Assembly (NCBI RefSeq): GCF_913061305.1
Contig: NZ_CAJXST010000003.1
Span: forward strand, 62,001-126,000
Reading direction: 5' to 3'
Length of the DNA stretch: 64,000 bases
Origin: an uncultured Porticoccus sp.
GTDB lineage: Bacteria; Pseudomonadota; Gammaproteobacteria; Pseudomonadales; Porticoccaceae
A program made the position numbers and the translations under genes. Shown piece after piece: positions 56,307 to 64,000 of the stretch (position 1 is its first letter; each line of letters begins with the position of its first letter). A model generated the notes under the pieces. The model had not been told where the DNA came from and made no database searches. It was given only the letters and a program-made list of their open reading frames with translations.

Positions 56307-56721
56307 ACCAGGGGGTGATCAACTGCACCGGGTAATTATTTCCGTCGGTTCCAATATCGAGGCCGCCAGGAATATTGCACGTTGTTATGAGATTCTGGCT
56401 GCTGAAACGACCCTGTTGGCGGCAGCTGACGTTATCCAGACATCGCCCGTGGGTTATCAGTTTCAGCCAGATTTCCTCAATACGGCATATCTGATTGAGA
56501 CCCCCCTGGATAGAGTGCCGTTTAATCGCTATCTCAAGGCCGTGGAAGAGAGGATGGGTCGGCTAAAGGGGCCGATAAAATCTGGCCCCAGAACGATTGA
56601 TCTGGATATTGTCATTTGGGACGGCGTGATTCTGACCGATGATTTCTACTGTCATGATTACGTGAGAGTGCCCGTTCAGGAGCTGCTGGACATCTGTGCT
56701 ATGGTTGTTCACCGCCCTTGA
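56290..56721 (+). CDS. folK: 2-amino-4-hydroxy-6-hydroxymethyldihydropteridine pyrophosphokinase
   Basis: 143 residues if started at GTG 56290, inside folM. HPPK motifs: ISVGSNIEAARNI, TSPVGYQFQPDFLNTAYLIET and the catalytic GPRTIDLDIVIWDG. It is a little shorter than the E. coli enzyme (159) and the first residues are not conserved, so the true start could be slightly later. It acts two steps before dihydropteroate in folate synthesis. Confidence 0.93.
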   Translation: MIKLNKPGGDQLHRVIISVGSNIEAARNIARCYEILAAETTLLAAADVIQTSPVGYQFQPDFLNTAYLIETPLDRVPFNRYLKAVEERMGRLKGPIKSGPRTIDLDIVIWDGVILTDDFYCHDYVRVPVQELLDICAMVVHRP

Positions 56722-56836
56722 AAACTCACTTATTCACTTAATCGATGTTCATCATCTGTCTGAACAAGTGAAATTCTTTGTCATTTCCTTATAATGTCGT
56801 CCCCATCTGATTATCAATTTGTTTTGGAGATCTATT

Positions 56837-57817
56837 GTGAAAGCACCTGTACGTGTTGCCGTCACCGGCGCCGCCGGCCAAATTAGTTATTCTTTACTGT
56901 TCCGTATCGCTGCGGGCCAAATGCTCGGTGAAGATCAACCGGTCATCCTGCAATTACTGGAAATTACGCCGGCACTGGAGGCGCTCAAGGGCGTCGCCAT
57001 GGAGCTGGACGATTGTGCTTTCCCGCTGCTGACAGGTATTGTTCAGACAGACGATCCCAATATTGCTTTCAAAGATGCGGACTACGCACTTTTGGTCGGT
57101 GCCCGTCCCCGTGGACCGGGTATGGAACGCAAGGATTTGCTGGAAGCCAATGCGGCTATTTTCTCTGTGCAGGGTAAAGCGATCAATGACAACGCGTCAT
57201 CCGGCATTAAAGTTCTGGTGGTGGGCAACCCAGCCAACACTAACGCCCTGATCGCCCAGCGCAATGCTCCGAACATTAACCCCCGCCAGTTCACCGCCAT
57301 GACGCGACTTGACCACAACCGTGCCATGACCCAGCTGGCCCAGAAGACTGGCACCAGCATTAACGATATTACGAAAATGACGATTTGGGGCAATCACTCC
57401 TCCACCCAATATCCTGATCTTCACCATTCTACCGTTCAGGGCAAAGCAGCGATTGACCTGATCGATCAGGCTTGGTACGAATCGACTTATATTCCTGAAG
57501 TTCAACAGCGCGGTGCGGCGATCATCAAGGCTCGTGGTGCCTCTTCCGCAGCTTCAGCCGCAAATGCCGCTATTGACCATATGCGCAGCTGGGCGCTTGG
57601 CTCAAACTCGGGTGATTGGGTCAGTATGGGCGTTTACAGTGATGGTAGTTACGACATTGCCGAAGGCCTTATCTACTCCTTCCCCTGTGTTTGTAAAAAT
57701 GGCGATTGGGAAATTGTGCAGGGCCTGGAAATCAATGATTTCTCCCGCGGCAGAATGGCTGCCACTGAAAAAGAGCTCGCCGAGGAACGCGATGCTGTGA
57801 GCCATTTACTGCCCTGA
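56837..57817 (+). CDS. mdh: Malate dehydrogenase
   Basis: 326 residues from GTG 56837 with GGAG 7 bases upstream. NAD site [19 protein letters not shown]; substrate Arg loop [15 protein letters not shown]; catalytic Asp and His in TRLDHNRA and [11 protein letters not shown]. It belongs to the approximately 326-residue lactate/malate dehydrogenase-like group (cytosolic-type), different from the E. coli 312-residue Mdh. It oxidises malate to oxaloacetate, supplying gltA. A terminator follows. Confidence 0.96.
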   Translation: MKAPVRVAVTGAAGQISYSLLFRIAAGQMLGEDQPVILQLLEITPALEALKGVAMELDDCAFPLLTGIVQTDDPNIAFKDADYALLVGARPRGPGMERKDLLEANAAIFSVQGKAINDNASSGIKVLVVGNPANTNALIAQRNAPNINPRQFTAMTRLDHNRAMTQLAQKTGTSINDITKMTIWGNHSSTQYPDLHHSTVQGKAAIDLIDQAWYESTYIPEVQQRGAAIIKARGASSAASAANAAIDHMRSWALGSNSGDWVSMGVYSDGSYDIAEGLIYSFPCVCKNGDWEIVQGLEINDFSRGRMAATEKELAEERDAVSHLLP

Positions 57818-57849
57818 GGTCTGCTTACCTCTCAAGCTTGTTGTTCTGG

Positions 57850-57877
57850 AAAAGGCGCTCTTATGAGCGCCTTTTTT
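57850..57877 (+). terminator. Terminator of mdh
   Basis: AAAGGCGCTC / GAGCGCCTTT stem with a TTAT loop and a T-tract, 33 bp after mdh. Confidence 0.9.
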
Positions 57878-57949
57878 CATGTCTCAGAGAACGTTTTCGT
57901 GATCGGTGAATCTGTATGAAAACGGTCTATACTGAGTGCAGGAGCAATT

Positions 57950-58462
57950 ATGGTTACCCTCCATGCGTTGACAGATCATGCCAGGCAACTGGTGCTCAGC
58001 CCCAATCGTTCGATGGACTGGAAGGGCAATCTCTATGTGCTGCTTGCCGCTTCGGTCGTATTGCTGATTCTGGCCGCCGGGATGGCACTCAATGGCGCCT
58101 GGTTGGTCCTGCCTTTTGCCGGCATTGAGCTTGTTGCATTGGGCACTGGGATGCGTCTGACTCTCCGCAAGCTGGATTTTCGTGAAGTCATCACTGTACA
58201 GAATGGTGTGCTGAGGCTTGAACGTGGTAGAGACACTCCTGACTTTAACCTGACATTTCCGGAACAGTCTGTGAGATTTCTCGTGGATGGCCCAGATCGG
58301 CCAATGGGGTTGCCGTTGATCGATCTGGTCGCTTTGGGGCACTGCTACCGGTTGGGAGAATTTCTTAACCGTGCCGACCGATTCAAGCTGGCCAGAGTGC
58401 TCAAGGAACAACTTAACCTGCAAGTCAGCAAGTACAACACATTTCAGCGCACCTGTTTCTAG
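57950..58462 (+). CDS. DUF2244 membrane protein
   Basis: 170 residues (AGGAGC upstream). SPNRSMDWKGNLYVLLAASVVLLILAAGMALNGAW begins two adjacent membrane helices, followed by a cytoplasmic beta-rich domain (EVITVQNGVLRLERG) and GHCYRLGEFLNRADRFKLARVLKEQL, the DUF2244 pattern. In proteobacteria the family is often near cytochrome oxidase genes, which is not the case here. Function unknown. Confidence 0.85.
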   Translation: MVTLHALTDHARQLVLSPNRSMDWKGNLYVLLAASVVLLILAAGMALNGAWLVLPFAGIELVALGTGMRLTLRKLDFREVITVQNGVLRLERGRDTPDFNLTFPEQSVRFLVDGPDRPMGLPLIDLVALGHCYRLGEFLNRADRFKLARVLKEQLNLQVSKYNTFQRTCF

Positions 58463-58530
58463 AATTTTTGTTAAAGTAACCTCCCTAATCACCGTCCAAT
58501 GACCAAAACACCGCAGCGAGGAGACTATTC

Positions 58531-59007
58531 ATGCCAGTTCCTGAAGTGGGAAGCGCAGCACCAGCGTTCAGCCTTAAAAATCAGCGTGGTGAGACGATCA
58601 AACTGACAGACTTTAAAGACAGCAAAAATGTTGTGTTGTACTTCTATCCCAAAGCCATGACGCCGGGTTGTACCGTCCAGGCCTGTGGCATTCGTGATAC
58701 CAAGGCCGAATTTGCCAAACTTGATACGGTTGTTCTGGGCGTGAGTCCCGATCCTTATCCGCGTCTGGCCCGGTTTGAAGAAAAACAACAGCTGAATTTT
58801 GACCTCCTTTCAGACGAGGATCACGCTGTTACGGATGCCTATGGCTGCTGGGGTATGAAAAAGTTCATGGGCCGTGAATTTATGGGCGTGTTGCGTACCT
58901 CGTTTGTTATCGACAAGCAGGGCAAGATCAGGTTGGTAATGGACAAGGTCAAAACAAAGACTCACCACGATGATATTCTGGGGTGGGTGAAGGAAAATCT
59001 GGTTTGA
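58531..59007 (+). CDS. bcp: Peroxiredoxin of the Bcp type
   Basis: 158 residues. Active-site PKAMTPGCTVQACGIRD with peroxidatic Cys 47 and resolving Cys 52, the atypical two-cysteine pattern of Bcp/PrxQ. It reduces hydroperoxides with thioredoxin in the cytoplasm. The length is normal. Confidence 0.95.
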   Translation: MPVPEVGSAAPAFSLKNQRGETIKLTDFKDSKNVVLYFYPKAMTPGCTVQACGIRDTKAEFAKLDTVVLGVSPDPYPRLARFEEKQQLNFDLLSDEDHAVTDAYGCWGMKKFMGREFMGVLRTSFVIDKQGKIRLVMDKVKTKTHHDDILGWVKENLV

Positions 59008-59082
59008 GGTGGAGCCGGTATCGCGCTAAAGTCCCGCTTCTGTTTTATAACGCACCGTTCAAATAAATAATGAGGTAACCGA

Positions 59083-59418
59083 ATGTCATTTGATTTATCA
59101 CAGGTTGTTATGGCGGCACCGGCTCCGTCCGGCTCCGAACCGAACCCGATCTTCACGCTACTGATGTTCGGTGGGCTGTTTCTGTTTATGTATTTTCTGA
59201 TTATCCGCCCCCAGCGTAAACGTCAGAAGGAACACCGTGAACTGACCGGCTCGCTGGGCAAGGGAGACGAAGTGGTTATGAATAGCGGGTTGCTCGGCAA
59301 AATCACCAAACTTGATGATGACTATATGACGATACAGGTGGCTAACAATGTGGAGTTAAAGTTCCAGAGGGCGGCCGTTCACGCTGTTTTGCCCAAAGGC
59401 ACCATCAAGGATATCTGA
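59083..59418 (+). CDS. yajC: Sec translocase accessory protein YajC
   Basis: 111 residues. Short periplasmic N-terminus, one membrane helix (FTLLMFGGLFLFMYFLIIRPQRKRQKEH), and the conserved SLGKGDEVVMNSGLLGKITKLDDDYMTIQVANNVELKFQR-type cytoplasmic domain. YajC joins SecDF-YajC, normally encoded as tgt-yajC-secD-secF. Here no sec gene is adjacent, so this is a relocated or additional copy. Confidence 0.95.
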   Translation: MSFDLSQVVMAAPAPSGSEPNPIFTLLMFGGLFLFMYFLIIRPQRKRQKEHRELTGSLGKGDEVVMNSGLLGKITKLDDDYMTIQVANNVELKFQRAAVHAVLPKGTIKDI

Positions 59419-59420
59419 GA

Positions 59421-59448
59421 GAAGGCCGCATTTGCGGCCTTTTTTTTT
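59421..59448 (+). terminator. Terminator of yajC
   Basis: AAGGCCGC / GCGGCCTT stem with an ATTT loop and eight following T bases. It ends only a few bases before the next start codon. Confidence 0.92.
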
Positions 59449-59452
59449 GCCC

Positions 59453-60469
59453 ATGATTCCGGACAAGCTCAATCTTGCGCAATTGCCTACGCCGCTCCAG
59501 TTTTTGCCGCGGTTATCCGCTGAATTGGCTGGTCCGAGAATCTGGGTTAAGCGCGATGACCTCACCGGTTGCGCCGTCAGTGGCAACAAAGTCAGAAAAC
59601 TCGAATTTGTTCTGGCCCGGGCAATAGCAGAGGGCGCTGATACGCTGCTCACCTGCGGCGGGCTGCAGTCCAATCATTGCCGAGCCACGGCTGTTTTGGG
59701 TGCGCAACTGGGTTTAACGGTGCACCTGATTCTCAGGGGTGAGCCCCCCGAGCGGGCACCCGATGGCAATTTATTGCTGGGCAGTCTGGTCGGGGCAGAA
59801 ATCAGCTGTTATCCACAGAACCAATATCAACACTTGCCGGAATTGATTGACCACTGGCTTGATTTTTATCGTCGTCGGGGGCGCAAGTCATTTGTCATTC
59901 CCACGGGAGCCAGTGATGGTATTGGCATCTGGGGTTATCTGAATTCTGTCAGTGAGTTGATGTGCCAATTCAGGGAGCTCGAGATCAAGCCGGGTGCTAT
60001 TGTCTGTGCAACAGGATCTGGTGGCACACAGGCAGGCCTGACACTTGGTTGTCATCTTTCTCAGCTGGATATACCTGTGGTGGGGTTTGCCGTCTGTGAT
60101 GATGCCGCGTATTTTCATAATAAAATCCGAGAGGATATCAGTGACTGGATGAGACGTTACGGTACATCTGTGGATGTGAAGCAATTGGCTATTCAGGTCA
60201 ATGATCGTTATATCGGTCCCGGCTATGGCCGGGCAACACCAGAGGTTTTCGCCACTATTCGGCACATGGCTTCGCTTGAGGGACTGATACTCGACCCGGT
60301 CTATACCGGTAAGGCGTTTTATGGCCTGGTTCAGGAAATCAAGGCAGGGGCTTATCAGGACGCCTCGGATATTGTATTTATTCATACTGGGGGCCTGTTT
60401 GGTCTGTTTGCCCAGCGCGAAGAGCTGGGACTTCAGATCACATCCTCAGCAGCAGGTTTGATTGAGTGA
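59453..60469 (+). CDS. D-cysteine desulfhydrase / ACC deaminase family PLP enzyme
   Basis: 338 residues from ATG 59453. Fold-type II PLP enzyme: WVKRDDLTGCAVSGNKVRKLEFVLARA with the PLP-binding Lys in SGNKVRKLE, CGGLQSNHCRATA, and the phosphate loop ATGSGGTQAGL. The family includes DcyD and ACC deaminase; Lys/Glu/Tyr residues that separate them were not compared in detail. The product is likely pyruvate with ammonia and sulfide. The start lies right behind the yajC terminator, so its promoter must overlap that region. The AGCS gene follows. Confidence 0.85.
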   Translation: MIPDKLNLAQLPTPLQFLPRLSAELAGPRIWVKRDDLTGCAVSGNKVRKLEFVLARAIAEGADTLLTCGGLQSNHCRATAVLGAQLGLTVHLILRGEPPERAPDGNLLLGSLVGAEISCYPQNQYQHLPELIDHWLDFYRRRGRKSFVIPTGASDGIGIWGYLNSVSELMCQFRELEIKPGAIVCATGSGGTQAGLTLGCHLSQLDIPVVGFAVCDDAAYFHNKIREDISDWMRRYGTSVDVKQLAIQVNDRYIGPGYGRATPEVFATIRHMASLEGLILDPVYTGKAFYGLVQEIKAGAYQDASDIVFIHTGGLFGLFAQREELGLQITSSAAGLIE

Positions 60470-60483
60470 CATTAGGCGAATCC

Positions 60484-61812
60484 ATGACTCTGCAATCTGT
60501 CGTCAACAGCATCAACGGGTTTGTGTGGGGGCCGGTGATGCTGTGTCTTATCCTCGGCACTGGCCTTTATCTGACGGTTGGTCTGGGCGGACTGCCAATA
60601 CGAAAAATAGGGTACGGTTTCAGGCAATTATTCATTGGACGAAAGGGCTGTGGCGAAGGGGATATCAGTCCCTTCAATGCGCTGATGACATCGCTGTCGG
60701 CTACCATTGGAACCGGAAATATTGTTGGTGTCGCCACGGCTGTCAGTATCGGTGGCCCCGGAGCGCTCTTCTGGATGTGGTGTACTGCCCTCCTGGGAAT
60801 GGCCACCAAGTACAGTGAAGCTGTATTGGCGGTGCACTATCGCGAAACGGACGAGCGCGGCAGGAAAGTTGGTGGGCCGATGTACTATATTCGCAATGGC
60901 TTGGGTCCAAAGTGGGCGTGGTTGGGATTATTGTTTGCGGTTTTTGGCACGCTGGCCAGTTTTGGGATTGGTAATACAGTTCAAGCGAACTCGGTGGCGG
61001 ATGCACTGCGCAGCAGTTTTGATGTACCTGAGCAACTTACTGGTTCAGTAATGACGATCCTGGTGGGTCTGGTACTACTCGGTGGTATTCAACGGATTGC
61101 ACAAGTGGCCGGAAAACTGGTGCCTTTTATGACGGTCCTTTACCTTCTGGTCACAGTGATCATATTGATGATCAATATTGGCGCGGTTCCAGAAGCCCTG
61201 GTGCTGGTGGTAAAAAGTGCTTTTTCACCAGTGGCTGCAGGGGGTGGTTTTGCCGGAGCGACCATTATGCTGGCGCTGCGTATGGGGGTAGCCCGCGGCA
61301 TATTTTCGAACGAGGCGGGTCTGGGGAGCGCCCCAATTGCCCACGCGGCGGCTGAAACCAACAGCCCGGTCCGCCAGGGTACCATTGCCATGCTGGGTAC
61401 CTTTATTGACACGGTTGTGATTTGCACAATGACAGGTTTGGTGTTGATTCTGACGGGTGCGTGGAGCAGTGGGGAGCAGGGTGCAGCACTCACCTCGCTC
61501 GCTTTTAGTAGTATGCTTCCCCATGGCGACAAAGTAGTTGCCATCAGTCTGGCATTGTTTGCTTTTACCACGATTCTCGGCTGGAGCTATTATGGTGAGC
61601 GCTGTGCCGAGTACCTCTTTGGCATCAATATTATTGTGCCTTTTCGCATAGTCTGGGTTGTTGCCGTATTTGTGGGCGCGACCTCTCAATTGAGCCTGGT
61701 ATGGAGCATCGCCGATACACTTAACGGTATGATGGCAGTGCCTAACCTCATCGGCCTGTTATTATTAAGTCCGGTCATTTTCAGACTGACCCGTGAATAT
61801 TTTGATCGGTAA
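60484..61812 (+). CDS. Sodium:alanine/glycine symporter (AGCS family)
   Basis: 442 residues from ATG 60484 (GTG 60466 overlapping the previous stop is an alternative). About 11 membrane helices; signature GTGNIVGVATAVSIGGPGALFWMW (AGCS motif), MARGIFSNEAGLGSAPIAHAAA-type segment and FTTILGWSYYGERCAEYLFG. It imports small amino acids with Na+. The position behind a D-cysteine desulfhydrase-like gene suggests amino-acid use. Confidence 0.93.
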   Translation: MTLQSVVNSINGFVWGPVMLCLILGTGLYLTVGLGGLPIRKIGYGFRQLFIGRKGCGEGDISPFNALMTSLSATIGTGNIVGVATAVSIGGPGALFWMWCTALLGMATKYSEAVLAVHYRETDERGRKVGGPMYYIRNGLGPKWAWLGLLFAVFGTLASFGIGNTVQANSVADALRSSFDVPEQLTGSVMTILVGLVLLGGIQRIAQVAGKLVPFMTVLYLLVTVIILMINIGAVPEALVLVVKSAFSPVAAGGGFAGATIMLALRMGVARGIFSNEAGLGSAPIAHAAAETNSPVRQGTIAMLGTFIDTVVICTMTGLVLILTGAWSSGEQGAALTSLAFSSMLPHGDKVVAISLALFAFTTILGWSYYGERCAEYLFGINIIVPFRIVWVVAVFVGATSQLSLVWSIADTLNGMMAVPNLIGLLLLSPVIFRLTREYFDR

Positions 61813-61835
61813 ATATTCACCACTTCTCACCGGGG

Positions 61836-62357
61836 TCATTGCTGGTCGGCACTCTCCACCGAGGCATAAACCTCAGCGCTGCCATCCTTGTTCAGTAAAT
61901 AGATGTCATAGGGTGTAAACCGGTCTCCCATTTCCATACCGGGGCTACCCGCAGGCATACCCGGCACCGCCAGACCCAGCGCGCCATCGGGGGGATTGGT
62001 CATGAATTGTTTGACAAATTTAGCCGGCACATGGCCCTCCATGACATAGCCGTTTTCAAAGACTGCGGTGTGGCAGGATTGATACTCCGAATCGATACCC
62101 AGGCTACTTTTTACCGCCGCCAGACTTTCAGAATGGTGAATAAGTGCGTGGTAACCCTTGTCAGACATATATTCCATCCACTCTTCACAGCAGCCACAGG
62201 ATTCACTTTTATAGAGGTTGTAAGAGGATGGGTTCGATGTCTGGATATCACTGGTCGAGACTTGTTCAGGTTGGGTTTTTTCCTCACTTGTACACCCTGC
62301 AACCAGGAGAAAGGTCAGTAAAAATCCTGATAAAACGCATCTTTTTATAATAGTCAT
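61836..62357 (-). CDS. DUF411 metal-binding lipoprotein
   Basis: 173 residues with lipobox LLVAGC (Cys 22) and a linker, then the DUF411 domain: YKSESCGCCEEWMEYMSDKGYHALIHH, SCHTAVFENGYVMEGHVPAKFV and VPGMPAGSPGMEMGDRFTPYDIYLL. The CGCC and Met-rich segment suit copper. The family is linked to copper resistance, but no copper exporter or oxidase is adjacent. Confidence 0.9.
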   Translation of the reverse strand: MTIIKRCVLSGFLLTFLLVAGCTSEEKTQPEQVSTSDIQTSNPSSYNLYKSESCGCCEEWMEYMSDKGYHALIHHSESLAAVKSSLGIDSEYQSCHTAVFENGYVMEGHVPAKFVKQFMTNPPDGALGLAVPGMPAGSPGMEMGDRFTPYDIYLLNKDGSAEVYASVESADQQ

Positions 62358-62660
62358 GGAGTTCTCCGAGGCGTGGGTGCCAAGTCACCGTTAAAGTATA
62401 AGTATCGTTGTTTCGATTCCCTGTTGCTGAAGAGCATGAGTGAAATTATTCTCATGGTAAAGTTTATCCCGGTATCAGTTGCTCATTGACCCGATTGGCC
62501 GTCGCTATAATTATGGTCATTTTACGCATATGAGTGTACAAGACTGAGTAGATCAGCTGACAAACAGACCCTGTTTCGATACGAGCTTAACGTGTAATGT
62601 TTCTCCCTAACAGGTCGTCTTTATTAAGGTGTAACGGGCAAGTCCCCTAAGGAATAGTCT
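62358..62660. other. 303-bp intergenic region
   Basis: Divergent gap between the DUF411 and 5'-nucleotidase genes. It holds a TATAAT at 62506-62511 with TTGACC only 14 bp upstream, too short a spacer for a good sigma-70 promoter; no clear terminator, ORF or repeat was seen. Confidence 0.5.
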
Positions 62661-63566
62661 GTGTCAAAGAACTTTGGTGACAAACTGGTGATTGCTATTT
62701 CATCCAGGGCCCTGTTTGACCTGGATGAAAGCCATCGAGTTTATGAGCAGGAGGGGTTGGATGCCTATTCCCGTTATCAGGTGGCGCATGAAGACGAGGT
62801 CCTTGCGCCGGGGGAGGCTTTTCCCATGGTAAAAAAATTGCTGAGAATCAATGAAAAGCTGGATGGGGAGCCAAGGGTAGAGGTGATTTTACTCTCCCGG
62901 AATTCGGCTGATACCGGGTTGCGGGTGTTTAATTCCATTGAGCACTATGGGTTGAGTATCAGTCGTGCCGCCTTCTGTGGTGGAGAAAGCCCCTACCGTT
63001 ATGTCTCCGCTTTTGGTTGCCATTTGTTTCTTTCGACCAATGCAGAAGATGTCTGCAATGCGCTGGATAACGGGATTGCAGCAGCAACGTTAATATCCTC
63101 TGGATCCAGAGATCGCAATGACGATGAGCTTCGCTTTGCATTTGATGGTGATGCGGTACTGTTTTCCGATGAATCGGAACGCGTGTACAAGGAAAGCGGG
63201 CTCGTGGCATTCACTCAAAGTGAGAAGGCCGCAGCACGAGAGCCAATGAGCGGTGGTCCGTTCAAACACTTTCTTCAGGTTTTACATACATTGCAGTCGG
63301 AATTTCCACCTGAGAGCTGTCCTATCCGCACAGCCCTGGTAACGGCGCGTTCTGCCCCGGCCCATGAGCGGGTCGTGCGAACGCTCCGCACCTGGAACAT
63401 CCGGATAGACGAGTCCCTGTTTCTTGGTGGCCTGGAAAAGGGTGCATTCCTTAAATCCTACGGTGCGGATGTGTTCTTTGACGACCAGCAGGCACATTGC
63501 GAGTCGGCAAAGTCCCACGTGGCCACCGGACACGTCCCCCATGGCATTGCCAATAGAAAAGACTAA
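62661..63566 (+). CDS. Cytosolic 5'-nucleotidase (NT5C1/PF06189 family)
   Basis: 301 residues from GTG 62661 (CTAAGGAA upstream). The HAD-like sequence has VIAISSRALFDLDESHRVY (nucleophile Asp in FDLDES), EVILLSRNSADTGLRVFNSI, AFDGDAVLFSDESERVY (second HAD-like motif), TARSAPAHERVVRTLR, and FFDDQQAHC. It resembles eukaryotic cytosolic 5'-nucleotidase I, which removes phosphate from AMP/IMP. This family is known in bacteria. Substrate range is inferred. Confidence 0.85.
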   Translation: MSKNFGDKLVIAISSRALFDLDESHRVYEQEGLDAYSRYQVAHEDEVLAPGEAFPMVKKLLRINEKLDGEPRVEVILLSRNSADTGLRVFNSIEHYGLSISRAAFCGGESPYRYVSAFGCHLFLSTNAEDVCNALDNGIAAATLISSGSRDRNDDELRFAFDGDAVLFSDESERVYKESGLVAFTQSEKAAAREPMSGGPFKHFLQVLHTLQSEFPPESCPIRTALVTARSAPAHERVVRTLRTWNIRIDESLFLGGLEKGAFLKSYGADVFFDDQQAHCESAKSHVATGHVPHGIANRKD

Positions 63567-63571
63567 CCGGT

Positions 63572-64000
63572 CTAGAACAGGGCAAATTTGATGCCCATGC
63601 CGAGTAACAGGCAGGCTAAAATCGGTTGCAATACCCGGCTTGGGAGTCTGGCCGCCAGTCTGGTGCCAACGTGGATGGCTGGCAGTGACCCGATCAACAG
63701 TGACCCAAGCAGCACCAAATCGACATTGCCCAACAAGAATAAATGACCGAGTCCGGCAATCAGCGTCAATGGTACTGCGTGGGCAATGTCGGTCCCGACC
63801 ACATGCAGTGCCGGTAGGCGAGGATAGAGGACCATCAGTAGCGCTGCACAAAATGCGCCTGCGCCCACTGATGAGAGTGTGACAAAGATGCCCAGAAAAA
63901 TGCCGGAGACAAAGGTCACCTTCGTGGCGTGTAGCTGAAAAAAGGCACCTACGGCGCCGTGTGGTCGATCGGAAGCATTGCGAAGAAAGCGCTTCAGTAA
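63572..64000 (-). CDS. TauE/SafE-family (TSUP) permease, C-terminal part
   Basis: The minus-strand frame is open to the window edge, so the N-terminus is missing; about 142 residues remain. Four or five membrane helices: VSGIFLGIFVTLSSVGAGAFCAALLMVLYP, DIAHAVPLTLIAGLGHLFLL, VLLGSLLIGSLPAIHVGTRLAARLP and ILACLLLGMGIKFALF. The GIFVTLSSVGAG and GSLPAIHVGTRLA motifs are typical of TSUP exporters of sulfite or organosulfonate. Its stop is 6 bp from the convergent nucleotidase stop. Confidence 0.85.
   Translation of the reverse strand, partial: LLKRFLRNASDRPHGAVGAFFQLHATKVTFVSGIFLGIFVTLSSVGAGAFCAALLMVLYPRLPALHVVGTDIAHAVPLTLIAGLGHLFLLGNVDLVLLGSLLIGSLPAIHVGTRLAARLPSRVLQPILACLLLGMGIKFALF

Noticed and set aside
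62486-62511. Sigma-70 promoter for the 5'-nucleotidase gene
   Set aside because: TTGACC and TATAAT are only 14 bp apart, too short for a normal promoter; the TATAAT alone is weak evidence.

Overview
The window reads as ordinary chromosome of a Gram-negative gammaproteobacterium, probably a marine or aquatic relative of the Cellvibrionales/Pseudomonadales. The basis is the gltA / sdhCDAB-sucAB-lpd-sucCD block, the etfBA / ETF-QO block, the Lap-type c-di-GMP adhesin system, outer-membrane porins, MlaA and Prc. No taxonomic search could be run. Coding density is high, and no prophage, insertion sequence or CRISPR array was found.

Layout. 1-8272: the 3' end of an HvfC-like gene; two paralogous minus-strand porins, each with a PhoB-box-like element upstream; mlaA; a response regulator/PP2C phosphatase with its STAS partner; and a dusA-tal-terB-like operon on the minus strand. 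8420-19545: a complete Lap system. It holds the type I secretion ABC protein, membrane-fusion protein and TolC-family pore, a small LapA-like RTX adhesin with two DNA-identical VCBS repeats, the periplasmic protease LapG, and its c-di-GMP-responsive inhibitor LapD. 19614-21298: gltX and tRNA-Ala(GGC). 21300-24000: an accessory patch behind the tRNA with three integron attC-like sites and small cassette genes (zinc-ribbon membrane protein, GFA-type protein, lipocalin-like protein, one truncated ORF) and no integrase: a CALIN-type cassette cluster.

24054-37376: the TCA-cycle block. gltA diverges from sdhCDAB-sucAB-lpd-sucCD, and a readable sigma-70-type promoter can be seen for each direction. 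37456-45892: htpG behind a sigma-32-like promoter, gpsA, a DUF4389 gene, sixA, folE, prmB, aroC, an MFS transporter and tRNA-Pro(CGG). 46036-50418: a TetR regulator, ETF-ubiquinone oxidoreductase and etfBA, which carry electrons from acyl-CoA dehydrogenases to the quinone pool.

50417-55347 (minus strand): a sigma factor with a putative membrane anti-sigma partner and a DUF3106 protein, an exported His/Tyr/Arg-rich protein, xthA and prc. 55530-64000: folM-folK, mdh, a DUF2244 gene, bcp, a yajC away from secDF, a D-cysteine desulfhydrase-like gene, an AGCS symporter, a DUF411 lipoprotein, a cytosolic 5'-nucleotidase and a TauE/SafE-family permease cut by the window edge.

The least ordinary parts are the compact Lap locus with divergent lapG/lapD, the integrase-less attC cluster behind tRNA-Ala, the paired Pho-box-like porins, and several readable promoter/operator arrangements. 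I did not find a clearly unprecedented biological system.
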